DNA from: Crambe crambe
Lineage: Eukaryota; Porifera; Demospongiae; Poecilosclerida; Crambeidae
Direction of reading: 5' to 3'
DNA: 64,000 nucleotides
Assembly (NCBI GenBank): GCA_963924555.1
Contig: OZ004584.1
Span: forward strand, 8,625,753 to 8,689,752
In this document: piece by piece, positions 43,905-55,676 of the stretch
Layout: each line of letters starts with the position of its first letter
How positions within the stretch are numbered: position 1 is the first letter of the stretch
The notes under the pieces: model-generated
Seen by the model: the letters and a program-made list of their open reading frames with translations, nothing else
What the model was told of the DNA's origin: nothing
The model's database searches: none
Position numbers and translations under genes: made by a program

Positions 43905-44475
43905 GTCATGCAGGGTTCTGCCCAGAATTCGAGAGGTGGCCGAAATTTATTTTGCCCATGCCCACTTTATAAGACTTAGGGGTGTCCCTTTGAATGATCA
44001 AAACCATCACTGATAAGCCCTAGCCCTAGCCCTAGTCTACCTACACTACACAAAATATGCATTATTACTTTTCCCCCCTAGAAAGTATTCTTACCATGGT
44101 CTCTATAGACAGGTTCCATCATGACTTACTTCTCTCTCAACTTTTTCTCCTCCTACAATGCTGTTGAACAACACTATGATCATTGCTGGTGTCATATTTG
44201 AGTTCTTTGCTTTCCATCCAGTCATGTTCATCATTGGACGCATCCTGGTCGGCATCAACTCAGGTAACACTGCTAATTAAGGATAACACTGCATAACATA
44301 AGGTAGCATTGCATCACATTGAGGATAGATATTCTATCCCCTCCTACAGGGATTAACACAGTCGTCATTCCTATGTACCTCTCAGAGATATCTCCAGTGA
44401 ATCTGAGAGGATCCATGGGAGTCTGTCATCAAATGGCCGTTATCTCCACCATCCTCTTCTCTCAACAGTCAGTAA
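42790..44475 (+). pseudogene. SLC2A (GLUT-like) sugar transporter, decayed copy 2
   Basis: Remnants of exons 1-5 only. Exon 1 has lost its ATG and about 9 codons (GATATGGAATTCTCCGCTG); exon 2 is cut internally (GGATGGAAAAAGTAGGC) and loses the LAGVLGSSTQFG part; intron 2 carries a 384-bp insert; exons 3 (YAIGGMIGALAAGIVADWIG), 4 and 5 (PMYLSEISPVNLRGSMGV) remain readable. Everything after the ILFSQ segment is missing and a dynamitin fragment follows. More decayed than copy 1. Confidence 0.8.
43231..43614. mobile_element. 384-bp inverted-repeat insertion in GLUT copy 2
   Basis: Left CAGGGTTTCATTTAGG, complement of the right end CAGGGGTTCATTTAGG, followed by G-rich runs on both sides. Absent from intron 2 of copies 1 and 3. 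CAGGG termini resemble hAT-type ends; no clean target duplication was found. Confidence 0.55.
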
Positions 44476-44641
44476 TTAATGCTACCTCTAGGTCATGTGA
44501 TGGTCATGTGATGCTACCTCTGTCACACTGGCATAGGAACGGGGGGGTTATAGCTACCATAGCAGAAAATGTTTGTATTAGTGAACCAACTTAGGTGGCC
44601 TCCCTATTCAAAATCATCTTCCTACGCCACTGTACGTTTGG

Positions 44642-45085
44642 AGCAGGTGGAAGCAAAAGAACTGAAGACCCAGAGAAGTCTGCACGAGTAAGCACAAATG
44701 TCTCCATGATTCAGAGAATGATAAGTCCTTTACTTCACTGTCTGTTTTTAGGTTTCTGAAGCACTGGAGACAGTCAGTCGCTTGGCCAGTGTAGCTCCTC
44801 TGATTCCAGATCTTGTGGAACGTCTCCACACCCTGAAGGACCTGCACAAGAGGGCTGCCCAGTTTGCTGGGTCAGTGGCATACATATCTGACAGTCAAGA
44901 CCAACTCTCCAAGTAAACCACCGAGTTACAATCTCTACTCAGTCAGGTCTGTTAGGGTGTGTTAACTAAGCAAATAATATTTCCTGCCCATCCCATCAGG
45001 TACACTGTCACTTCAAAAGAACATGTCCACACTTCATTCCGAGTTTGCAAATCTTGGATCCAGAATGGAATCATTACAGACCAAA
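44642..45085 (+). pseudogene. DCTN2: Dynactin subunit 2 (dynamitin) 3' fragment, copy 2
   Basis: Three exon pieces: 44,642-44,691; about 44,751-44,952 (ALETVSRLASVAPLIPDL, LKDLHKRAAQFAGSVAYI, SDSQDQLSK); about 45,001-45,085 (SLQKNMSTLHSEFANLGS). After QDQLSK a TAA replaces the expected glutamine codon, while the following TTELQSLLSQ remains readable. It keeps the HKRA codons lost from copy 1 but lacks the earlier exons. The pattern matches the dynamitin C-terminus. Confidence 0.6.
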
Positions 45086-45225
45086 TCTTAATTTAATTAT
45101 AATGTACTATACAAACTCATTGGGAATGAAATAATGTGATTGATTTGTCCATCCAATGAGCATTACTATGTGCATAAAGACTGCTCATTCTGTTGTGACT
45201 GCTAAAGTAGACTACATGAACAGTT

Positions 45226-45329
45226 TTGCCCTCCACCATCAGTGCTAGGGGAACAGTGTGTTTGACTAGAGGTAGAAGCCTCACTTGTAATCAAAGATGT
45301 CTTGGGTGTCTTGGACGTGCTGGCAACAT
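45226..45329 (-). pseudogene. Truncated Ser/Thr linker exon downstream of gene E
   Basis: Same acceptor and start (DVASTSKTPKTSLI) as the linker exons after genes B and C, but the 3' part and donor are lost near 45,226 and no death-domain exon follows. Gene E therefore has only one usable C-terminus. Confidence 0.5.
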
Positions 45330-45370
45330 CTGTAGGAGATGATCACCACTAGATACATGCAATATCAAGG

Positions 45371-48300
45371 TCATCTTAATTCCTCACATTTCTTCTTCAA
45401 CACTTCACAGATGGCATCAGCAGACTGAGTGTGTCCAGCCTTCACACACACCTCCAGCAAGTTCCCATAGGTGGCTGCAAGACCATGCCTCTCCTTCCAC
45501 CTCTTCAGTGCCTCTCGTCTATAGGTCAAAGAGATCAGTCATTCACACTGGACTCTCAGTTAGAGGGGGGATGACACATGAAACCATGAAAGCCATAAAA
45601 GCCAAAAAAAAAAAAGAAGTATCATTTCAAGTGTTTGACTTGAGGTCACACTAAGTACATGTGAAGTACAAAAACAAGACCACATTTTTTGGTTGGTGGG
45701 AGGGAATAAATAGAATCCTAATAAATTAACAAATTAAACCTCCTCTCAAAATAGTTGATCCCACCCCAAAAAGAGGCAATACCCAGGCCTCACCTCTGCA
45801 GTGCAGGTTCATTCTGATACTTCTTCTTGATGTCGCTAATGTCAGTGGCAGTCAGTCCCAGAGGAACAGAGAGCTTCTCCTCCCAGTCCAGTGAGTGGTC
45901 TGCTATCTCATTCAGGTCCCTGTCCACACCCTCATGGCCCCAGTCCAACTGCCACTCCAAGTGGGGGCGTGCAACCACTGGGAGACGCAAGAGGTAGGAT
46001 TGGTAATCTGGTCCTGTGGCATGTAGTTACAGTGTAGAGTGGATCCATGGAGGACAATGGGACTCACACTAACCTGAGGGGAGAACTGGGTCAGGTCCAT
46101 TCACACCACTTCCATCTCCAGTCATGGGCTACAGTAGTACAATGAGATGAATAAGTGATACAATATGATCAACCCCTTACCTCTCCAAACCACACTAAGT
46201 GCTTCTCCTTCATTTCCACAGGCTGAGGATCTTTCATGTCCAACAGACAGTGCATTAGGTGAGGAGAGGTCTCCCTGCTCTTCACGATGCACAGATGGTC
46301 CATCTCAGGGTGAGTGGGACACTTGAAGGACACGTTGTGCTCCATGCAGGAAGCATAGTTTGTTCTTGAGGTGACCGTTTGAAGAGAAGACTCTATGATC
46401 TTTCGTACTTCAACACAAACCTCGTGCAGTGGGGTTTTAGCACTCGAAAGTCGAGTGACTCGTACTTCGTAGTGTTTTGGTCGGGAGATGAGGGTGACCA
46501 CATCAGCATCACATCCATAACGAAACTGAACTCGATTCTTCTTGATTCCTCGTTGGATCAAGGTAAGTGAGCTGTGGCCGACAAGGTTGGCTGTTGCAGC
46601 TGGGAAGATGCCAAGTGGTACGAAACCACACTTGTATCGGATCAGGACAGAAACTGACAAGAGAGGGTTTGAGTCATGTCCTTGGAATGTATCCAGTTCT
46701 TCACTTGTTGCATTCTGAAGGACACAAGGCATCAGATAGGTCACCTCTGAACTCTTGGTAGACGAGGTCTGAAAAGAACTGCAGGGATGGGACTGAGTGA
46801 TGGGAGCTATGATGTTGAGGTGTTCCAGCAGCTTCACCAGTTGCTCCAGGGGTATGTAGTCTCCTGAAACACCAACGAGACTAATTCTGATGTCCTCCAG
46901 GGAGAACTGTCCCATTTCCTTGAATCTCTCAGAGGCAGCCACGCCCATTCGACCAAACTTAAATGCATTGATGATCAGATTGGTCACGCTATCGAAAACA
47001 ATTTGAATGTTACAAATGACTGTTTCCTTTAACTCAGGTAGGTTGTGGAAGTACATCAGGACTCCGGCATGGTGGTGGAGGAACCACAGAGCTGTCTTTG
47101 TATCAGCAGCTGTCATGCCAAGCCTCTCAGCAAGTTCCAGGCAACTCTGCAGACTGGCTATTCTCTTGTCCCTCTTTCGCAGGCAGAGACTCAGCATCAG
47201 CCATGCAGCTGGGATGCGAAGCTTCTTGAAGTGCTTCTGCAAACCTTTCTCCAGAAAGGTACGAATATCTCTGACTTCGTCTGCTCCCCCTGTCATGTTG
47301 TCTATGGGGAGTACCATCCTGCCTTCTGAGGAGAACTGGACCAGATCGTCCCTGAAGAAATCGGTAGATCGAATCGTATGTTGTAATTTTTGATCTAATT
47401 TGTCAATCTCCTCTTCAGACACTTTATCTTTATGTGTCCCGATTATGTATGCAACAGATTTGGAAGAAGAAGCTAAAAGCTCGTCCAATTTGGAATCAGA
47501 GGCTCCTTCGTTACTCTCTTGTGAGCTGTACGACTTGAAGCAAGCGATACTGGCTAGAACTGAGAGAAGGACTTCTTCCACAGTATAGGTGGACTTGACC
47601 GGCAAGGTGGACTCGCCTGATGGACTGAGGAAGGAGATAGTGTAACTTTTCTTGAGGTCATCAATCAACTTACAAAATAAAAGGTAAAGGCCAGGACCGA
47701 TGGTGAGTGCTGGGAGCATGTCCATCAGCTCGGGATGACCCCCTGTGTCTTCCATGTTAAGTAGTGCTGCGTCTTTGAAGAGCTGCTTCATATGACTCCA
47801 TTTTTTGGCACTCATGGCATTACGGAACAAGTCAGCCATTTCATCCACGTCAGAGAGTAGAGTACCACTACCTCTAGGTCTTACCATTGGTGGAGCAGGG
47901 TCGGATAAAAGTTCAAACTTTATCTCAGAAGTAGGTACCTCTGGTGACTTAAGATTGGTGTTGGAAAGCTTGGTCCTATGTACTTCTTGAGTAGAAGGTG
48001 TTCCATCATGAATGGTGGACCCATCACTCACACTTTCTTCATTGGAGTTGATGCTGGACGTTTTCTGTTCAAAAATCTGCTGATAGAAGTACTGCAGGAA
48101 CATGTGTGCCTCATCTGTGAGGTTTTCGGCTGCTAACCAATCTGTTCGTGTCACCATGGCTGCAGTGCAGGAGAGGTTCCTGATGATCACTCGTCCTGAC
48201 TCAACTGCACCCGTACTAGGCTGCTCTGACTCTCCAGCTGAAGCAATGTCTGTGATCTCTCCAGTCAGGCGGCGACGGGTCGTTGTCTTTCCCAAACGAG

Positions 48301-51300
48301 GACCTCCAACGAAAGCCATTTTGACAAAGAGCATTTCTATGGATTCTTGTGTGGCAAGAATTCGGCGGTACGCATTCAAATATTCAGATTTGCCTGAGAG
48401 GATAAGAGAGTTCAGTTTCTAACAAAGACTCAAACATAGTAGCTATTCCAAAAAGACTAAATTTTTTTGAGGATGGTGTATAAGCTACCACATAAAGATA
48501 GGATATTGTCTCCCCCACGACTTTTCTAGATGAAAGTCTGGGAATTGGATGATACCTACACAATACACCTTTGTGTGAAATCTCTACTCACCAGTGAGGT
48601 AGTCCTCAATCTGCACACTCAGTTCTTTCAGTTCAAGTTTCTTCAATACATCGAACAGTGACGTCCAGGTTGGAGGAAGACGACTTTTTCCTGGAGATTC
48701 CCACTGGTTGATAACAACTTCAACAGCTTTAGCACGATCAGACGGAAGTTGATGCCGGACAGTCTCATTCAAAGTAATTCCAACTGCTCTTATCAATTCA
48801 GTGTGGACCTTTGCCAGTGACGTGACCACCTGGATTCCTACTCCCTCCAGTCTAGAGAGAGCACTCATGCTGAATTGACTCTCGGGGTTGAATGGGGTCA
48901 CTGGGAATGGGATAAATCACAAAGCAGTTAAAATGGGACCTCCAGAGTATTTAAGAATTGTTGGGATGGACCATTTTCATCTTGTGATACTATTACATCA
49001 TCATGACATAATCAATTATTTGGGCAGAATTCAGTAGTCACCTTTCAATGATGCCTTGAACACCCTGCTACTCCTTCTAGATACTCTCCATCCCCCTAAC
49101 ACCATCAATTCTCCTGTGGGGAGGACAATAGTAGCAGTGCTACTTAACTCTATAGGCAAATTCCCCACGTGTAACCAGGAGAGGGTGTGGGGGGAGTAGG
49201 CACAGATCTCAGAGGAATAGTCACCACTAAGCCATCCTCCAGTAGATATCAGCTGATTTGCAAATGATGAAGGAGAGGAAAATTCGAGATGAATCTGTAA
49301 CTCACTCCACAAACCAATGGAGTGTGACATTTCTTGAGTATAGTCTTCATTAAGGAGTGACTCCAACTTGCAGTGAAATACTGAGGGACCCTGTCCCAAG
49401 CCACCCATCAAATACAGTCTTCCTTTATGGAGAGTAGATTTCAAACTACTGCATGCTTCAGGTAGAGGTTGAACAGACGACCACTCATTGTCTTTGAGTA
49501 TCTCCACTACATTCACAAGAGTCTCTCCACTATCTAAACCACCTGATACCACCAAACATTCGGGACTTCCAGTGTTCAATGTTGATGAATAATAACGACT
49601 AGTTGGCATTGGTGGCAGTGATGGTTGCCAGTTCGTTCCTCCTTTAAGTGTCCATAGTTTATTTGTAATCATATCAGTATCACGTTCCCTTCCACCAACA
49701 AGCACCACCTGAGAGTGGTAGGTGGTGAGGCCATAATAACTGGTGGGTGTGGTCACTTGTGACCATGAGTTCAAATCAGTGGAGGAGATAAACAGTGAGG
49801 CATTACTTTTCAGTGATGGTGTGTACCCTCCTACACACATCTTGTCCTGCAGTAGCACACATTGGGCTTCCCACATACCCACTGGTAGTGGAGTGCACTC
49901 TGCCCAGTCAAGTGAGGCTAGGGGGTGGAGGATGTCAACCTGTAGAGGTATAGTAGAGAATAGTTACATTGCACAACAGGGGGTCGTCTTTGACATAATG
50001 GAGGGACAGAATAGAGGGCCTGCACATGGAGGTGTGTCACATAAAAGGGGCATGTTGTCTGCCATCTTAGAGAGCAGAGAATGTATAGACTCATTGCAGT
50101 TTCAGTAACATTATTGGACTTGTCTGTATATTACCAGCACACCACCACCATGTTGGAGGTAGTCTCCTGCCCCTTCTCCATGAGACTACAGTGGAACCTC
50201 CCAATAATGGACACTCCAAATAAAGCACACCTCTCTGTAAAGGACACTTGTTGCTGTCCCACCATAGTACTTTGTGTATTAAATGACCTCTGAATAAAGG
50301 TCACCTCTCTATAAAGGACAATTTCAACTTGTCTGTTATTTGGAGACTCCACTGTATGTTGGAGGTACAAGGTAGAGGAGAAATTGTACTAGTTTACATG
50401 TTAGGAGGTGGTTAAGTGTTTGTTTTCATAATTATTGCAACTAGTTGATTGTAAGAACTTATAATGCTGTTAGTTATCCTGTTCTTTGCAAGGGAGAAAA
50501 CAAGCCTATAGCAATAGCAGTGTACTAGCTTTCATCATCTTAGACCCTAGCGTTGTCCCCAGGTTCTCGCACGCGCACGGAAGGGGGGAGGGGAAGAAAG
50601 AGAGCCTGGTACACACTGACTGCGCATGCTCAGGTTTTTCACAGAAATCTGTGAATTTTGTATTCTTCCGTAATTCTTCGGTTCATTCATGTACAAATGT
50701 GTAATATAAATGATGTCATTGATTCATAATGTCTACAATGGAGTGTCTAGTGTAGGGATTGTTGGCTGGATATACAGAACAAAGATTCCATCCTTCTTGT
50801 TTCCTTACTTTTTTGTGCAGTGGTCATCCCTACATCTTTTTTCATTTCACGAAATGCTTTTTCCCTTACTTGTTCCTGGTCTTTTTTCCCTCTCTTTTAT
50901 GGTTTTAACTATGTATAGAGTTCATTCTTCTATGTGTATGCAGGGACAGATGAAAGAAGAATAGTTCTCCAATAGCATACCAGCCCAATCACTATCAACG
51001 AGTCAAGGTGGAGGTAGAAGATGCTGAAATAGAGTCTACCTTGTTGAATCTAAATCCCCGAGTCGATACAGTAGTCTATCATCATCATCATCATTCTAGC
51101 TACATATACCTATACCTAGCTAGCTAGCTAGGCAGCTGAATAATATTATAATTTCGAATAATTGGATATCAAATACATGCGCATGCGTATTATAGAAAAG
51201 ATGGCTTCCTAATTGAATTAGTCGAGTGCTGTGCTCCTTAGTGTCTCCTTTTTCATCGACTCTTTCGAGGATCAACGAGTAGAAAAGATCGTAGTTCGTA

Positions 51301-52457
51301 GAATTTGGAGTGGATTTGTCCAGAAATCATAGCTGTAGCTTGAGTGGTTCGAGAGATATGGTTGTCTAAGAAGAATAATAATAAGAAGAATAATAGAGAA
51401 GAAGAAGAATATAGCGATTACCTGCTTGCCGTATTTCTGAAACGGTAAGCTCCCTGGTCCTGAAACTTGGTCTGCACATTGTAGTAGGCTCTAGTAGGCT
51501 GGATAATCATTCACAGTAGCTATTATTAGGTCTAAGTGGGGGAACTGGAATTTCACTTTTGTATTAGTCTATAGGCGGCGCGCGCGGCCGTCCGAGTCAT
51601 CCCTACATAGAGAGTGCTACTGCACTCTCTGATTGTTGTAGGAGAGTCTATTGTGGACTAGTGAAATATACAATGGGTCTATGTATTCATTCTAGTGCAG
51701 TCTTGGATCTTGTCAACTAGTCTGGCATCGGGATGCCCGAGTTTTCTCTCAAAAAAAATTGCAATAACATGTCTGTTGGATAATTTTCCAAAGCCAGTTG
51801 GTAGAATTGCAAACACATCGCCCTTGTAAATCACTGATACAACTTCCAGCTGTTCAGGCTTCAGGTCAGCTCTTTCTCCATAGAATTGTGAGTGTGTCTC
51901 GCCAACATTATACTACTTCATGTGACTGAATAGAGCAATCTGATTGGCATGCAACTATAGCTGCACGCGTGGGTGTTACAAGTAGTTGATGCTAGAGCCA
52001 CCAGACCATTTTCCTTCCCCCTCCCCCCAAAAAAGAAGAAAGCTGGGCTGGTGACACCAGACTACTTGTCCACCTCCCATCTGCCACTGTTTACCCATCT
52101 ATGTTCATGCAAAGTGGAATGTAATTTACTGCCCACACAAATCCAGGAAGTTAAGTTTGGATGGCCTCATCTAGTACAAGTCATACCTTCTCCATCAGAC
52201 TCTCAGTAGTGGAGTGCACTCTGCCCAGTCAAGTAAGGCAAGGGGGTGGAGCCTGTAGAAGTACAGCGAGAATAGTTATCTGGCTTGCACACATTCACAA
52301 CAGGGGGTCTTAGAAACTGCTTTATCAGGAGATCACAAACGCAAATTCCTCTGTAAAAAGACCTCGCAAGGTATCTTAGCTACATTGATCCATACTCTCC
52401 CTCTACCTGTCTCTAGCTAGTCTCATCAATATCACATACCTCCTCCCGATCTCTCAT
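45371..52457 (-). CDS. Gene E: Kelch-death-ROC-COR-death receptor-like protein (class II)
   Basis: Predicted exons: 52440-52457 (M-R-D-R-E-E), 49042-49939, 48592-48900, 46181-48393, 46074-46128, 45794-46013, 45371-45518; sum 3861 bases, 1286 residues plus TGA. Kelch about 7-305, first death domain to 408 (SALSRLEGVGIQVVTSLAKV, LFDVLKKLELKELSVQIEDY), ROC-COR to 1146, linker, C-terminal death domain to 1286. Nearly identical to gene B in death-domain and ROC-COR exons, but the Kelch tips differ. An alternative first exon is 52187-52195 (M-E-K). The first exon faces the intact GLUT gene across about 180 bases. In this copy the longer N-terminal extension seen in B is closed by a stop, which favours the MRDREE start. 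Confidence 0.75.
46181..48393 (-). CDS. Gene E ROC-COR exon, class II
   Basis: 738 codons with intact P-loop GGPRLGKT, G3 MEDTGGHPE, G4 GTHKDKV. Differs from gene B by only scattered substitutions (for example FHNLPEL for FPNLPEL, KHYEVRVTRL for KYYEVRITRL), which dates the B/E split as the most recent in the family. Confidence 0.85.
49042..49939 (-). CDS. Gene E Kelch propeller exon
   Basis: About 299 codons, six blades. Copy-specific tips: WE before and YTPSLKS after blade 1, RERDTDMI after blade 2, LDSGETL after blade 3, SS before blade 4, WLSGDYS after blade 5, SSTAT before and WRVSRRSS after blade 6. KMCVGG replaces KIYIGG in blade 1. Confidence 0.85.
50190..50355. mobile_element. Pogo-like MITE in intron 1 of gene E
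   Basis: Full copy from CAGTGGAACCTCC to GGAGACTCCACTG between TA dinucleotides, in the position of the copies of genes A and D. Confidence 0.7.
50550..51640. other. Unique segment in intron 1 of gene E, no gene seen
   Basis: Sequence not shared with the other introns, beginning near CCCTAGCGTTGTCCCCAGG and ending near a GC-rich GGCGGCGCGCGCGGCCG. It contains ATC and AAG/AAT microsatellite-like runs (51,080-51,410). Possibly an insertion; matching ends were not identified. Homology to the gene B intron resumes at about 51,640. Confidence 0.35.
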
Positions 52458-52571
52458 CAGGCCGGCCAGATCGATCACTCTTCCGATCTCTTCTTAGTCT
52501 CGTGACCAAATCTACCCCCGGCCCCGCCCCCTAGTTTGGTCGGGTAAAGGGTCGTCACCAACAAAGATAAC

Positions 52572-52577
52572 CACGTG
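52572..52577. promoter_or_regulatory. CACGTG E-box between gene E and the intact GLUT
   Basis: Part of ACCACGTGACTT, conserved with 16901-16906. Located 57 bases before the GLUT ATG and about 115 bases from the gene E first exon. Confidence 0.4.
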
Positions 52578-52633
52578 ACTTTACGCCCACGCACTAGACT
52601 AGCTCTGCCTAGGATCATAGGATCTAGGAAGAT

Positions 52634-55600
52634 ATGGCTACTGAACAGCAATCAGAGAAATCTCCGCTGATTGGCTCTCCCGTTTCCAGTCCGGAACTGG
52701 ACCAGGTGAGCATGGATGAACCCGCCAGGAATAAACTTGATTCGGATCCAAATATCCTCACAAGTTTTGATGATAAAGAGGTTTGTTCATTAGTTGCTCA
52801 GAGCACTAATAGAGAGAAACCTATCTATGGTTATAGCTTACCCATAATAATTATGGCAAATAACGGAAGCTCCACCCTAACCACATCCCTCCTTCTTTCT
52901 AGGAGGTGTGGTATATAATATCACATGATAATCTCCCTTCAGGCAATGGTTCTCTATTATATAATATCACATGACATTGGTTTTCCTTTAGGATGGTTCT
53001 CCTCTGGAAAAGGTGCACCAACACCGACAGCAGACTAAATGGGCGGGGCTGACAGTGACCCTGGTGTTGTCAGTGTTGGCAGGAGTGTTGGGCTCCAGTA
53101 CACAGTTTGGTTACAACACAGGTGTCATCAACAACCCAAAACAGGTCAGGCAACTAAACTCTCAGGGGTGGGCCATTTCAGGACCTTAGACTGTCCTCGG
53201 TCTCTTCACATGTTAGTCAAGTCAAGGCTGACTCACTCACCATCACATTACAGCAGCACACCATCACATTATGACACCCTCTCTTTTGTTACCTAGGAGA
53301 TACGAGACTCCTTTGCCAATAACTCCTTTAGTGAGCCAGCAATGACTGTTGCCGTGTCAATATATGCCATTGGTGGAATGATAGGAGCTCTTGCAGCTGG
53401 CATAGTAGCAGACTGGATTGGCAGGTCAGGAGAGAGAGAGAGAGAGAGAGAGATGACTAACCACCTGACCACTTCTCAGAATCATTAGTCAATGTGGGCA
53501 TTATTACCTTCTAGGTTCCATCATGACAGTATTACTCTTAACTTTGTTTTTTCTCCTCCTAGAAAGTATGCAATGCTGTTGAACAACACTGTGATCATTG
53601 CTGGTGTCATATTTGAGTCCTTTGCTTTCCATCCAGCCATGTTCATCATTGGACGCATCCTGGTTGGCATCAACTCAGGTAATGGCTACTAAGAATAATG
53701 CATTACAGACAGTGTTCCTGAGATATTGTATCCCCTCCTCAGGGATCAACACAGTCATCGTTCCTATGTACATCTCAGAGATATCTCCAGTGAATCTGAG
53801 AGGATCCATGGGAGTCTGTCATCAAATGGCTGTTGTCTCCACCATCCTCTTCTCCCAGATCCTAGGAATACGAACAGTCAGTAATTAATGCTACCTCTGG
53901 GTCATATGATGGTCATGTGATACATGCCCTTGATGCTACCTCTATCATAACCTTGTGCTCATTCTTATGATACCTTCCCTATGCTACCTATGTAACTGTC
54001 ATGCATGCATGTTATATACATGTCATGTGATCCTTTCATTCATGTGGGATTCTTATTATCATGTGATACACCATGTGATTTCAACTTTTGCAGATTCTTG
54101 GCAGACCGGATTCTGAGTTTTTTGGTTGGAGAATTTTGTTTGCCCTAACTCTCATATTCTCTGCCTTCCAGTTGGCACTGTTACCATGGTTACCACAAAG
54201 CCCTAAATATCTGTTTGTCAAATGCAAAAAAGTAGAAGCAGCTATCCATGGTGAGTGAATGCAAATGCTAAAAATGAAATTGTGATCGCATAAAATTCTA
54301 GCTCTGAAGCGCTTGAGAGGAAATGCTGATATCAACCAGGAGCTACAGCTAATGAGAGTGAGTCTAGTGATCATGTGACCTGCTATTAATATCACATGAC
54401 TATAATGATATAGGATGAATTGAAGGAACTTGAGCGTCCAAGAACGAAGGTCACACTGATTCAGTTTTTCAAGATTCCTCACTTGTTTCGAGCTTTGTGC
54501 ATAAGTATTATGTTACACTTGTCACAACAGCTGAGTGGCATCAATGGAGTAAGTTAAGGTTTATTGTGGTGGATACCCTTTACCAGATCTTTCTGCATAC
54601 CCACAGCTCTTGTATTATAGTAATAACATTTTCCAAGCAGCTGGTCTGTCTGCTCATGATGCTGGTATAGCAACAGTCGTGTGTGTAGGTGTGGTCCTTG
54701 TCATAGTAACATTCATAACGGTAAGTTTGTTTTTTGTTGTTTGACCATTCTGACCTTAGACCCCTGCAGGTCTTCCTAGTGGAGTTTCTAGGGCGACGCA
54801 CGCTCATGTTGTATGGGTTAGGAGGCATGACCATCTCCTTTACCATCCTCACCAGTATGTTCTGCTTCCAGGTAAGGTAATCTATGGATACAACTAAGTT
54901 GAACTAACAGCCCAACACAAGACATCTTACCAGTGTATTATCTCTTGTTTTTATTTGTTTGTTTCTCAGGATGGTCTCTATGGCAACTTGAATAGTGATG
55001 AGGAGGCAGTGCATCCTGCAACAGTGCCTGCTGTTCTGCTGGTCATGAGCAGTTTAGGAACAGTCGCTTTCTTTGCACTTGGCCCAGGTAATACTTCAGT
55101 TTAAACACAGATTTCCTCTTTATTTGTGATTGATTACAGGGGGCATCCCTTGGTTGATGGTGTCAGAGCTCTTCATGCAAGAGGCACGCCCTATAGCAGT
55201 AACCATAGCAACCATAGTGAATTGGATGGCCAACTTTGCTGTGGGATTCTTCTTTCCTTTTATATTGGTAACAAATTCAATATTATGGTGCATAGGCTAA
55301 ATGGTTTTGTGTGAACCATTATAGATTAAAGGAACAATTAAATCTTAAATCTATATGATTAAAAACTTCAATCACAAAATCCATGATAATGTACTGAACT
55401 TCTTACTGTACATTATTGGAAATGGTTTTATTTCTTCATGTTGTGCAGGAATACATGTATCCTTATGGTACCATCATCTTTACGGTGATATGTGGAGCCC
55501 TGTGGACTTATCTCTACTTCTTCCTGCCCGAGACCAAAGGTAGGAGTGTGGAGGACATCACAGCCGAACTCAAGGCCAAGACTGGAGAGAGAAAGGCAGT

Positions 55601-55676
55601 CAGACAAGGTGTTAATGAACCAGAGGAAGCAAATGGGACAAACTCGTATGAATCGCCTCCTCCGGGGAAAGGATGA
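52634..55676 (+). CDS. SLC2A-type (GLUT-like) sugar transporter, intact copy 3
   Basis: Thirteen exons: 52634-52780, 52992-53144, 53297-53424, 53563-53678, 53743-53876, 54094-54250, 54302-54357, 54414-54548, 54607-54720, 54770-54871, 54970-55087, 55140-55267, 55449-55676; 1716 bases, 571 residues plus TGA, all phases consistent. Major-facilitator signatures: FGYNTGVINNP in helix 1, DWIGRK after helix 2, SEISPVNLRGSMG, LPQSPKYLF after helix 6, QQLSGINGL in helix 7, EFLGRRTLM after helix 8, GPGGIPWLMVSELF in helix 10, LPETKGRS after helix 12. The QLS motif is typical of glucose-type class I GLUTs. Long cytosolic N-terminus (about 70 residues) with a dileucine-like SPLIG. Facilitated hexose uptake at the plasma membrane is inferred. 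It shares a probable promoter with gene E and converges with the golgin. Confidence 0.9.

Noticed and set aside
50486-50964. Small genes in the unique segment upstream of gene E
   Set aside because: The frames are short, without recognisable domain or splice partners, and absent from paralogous introns.
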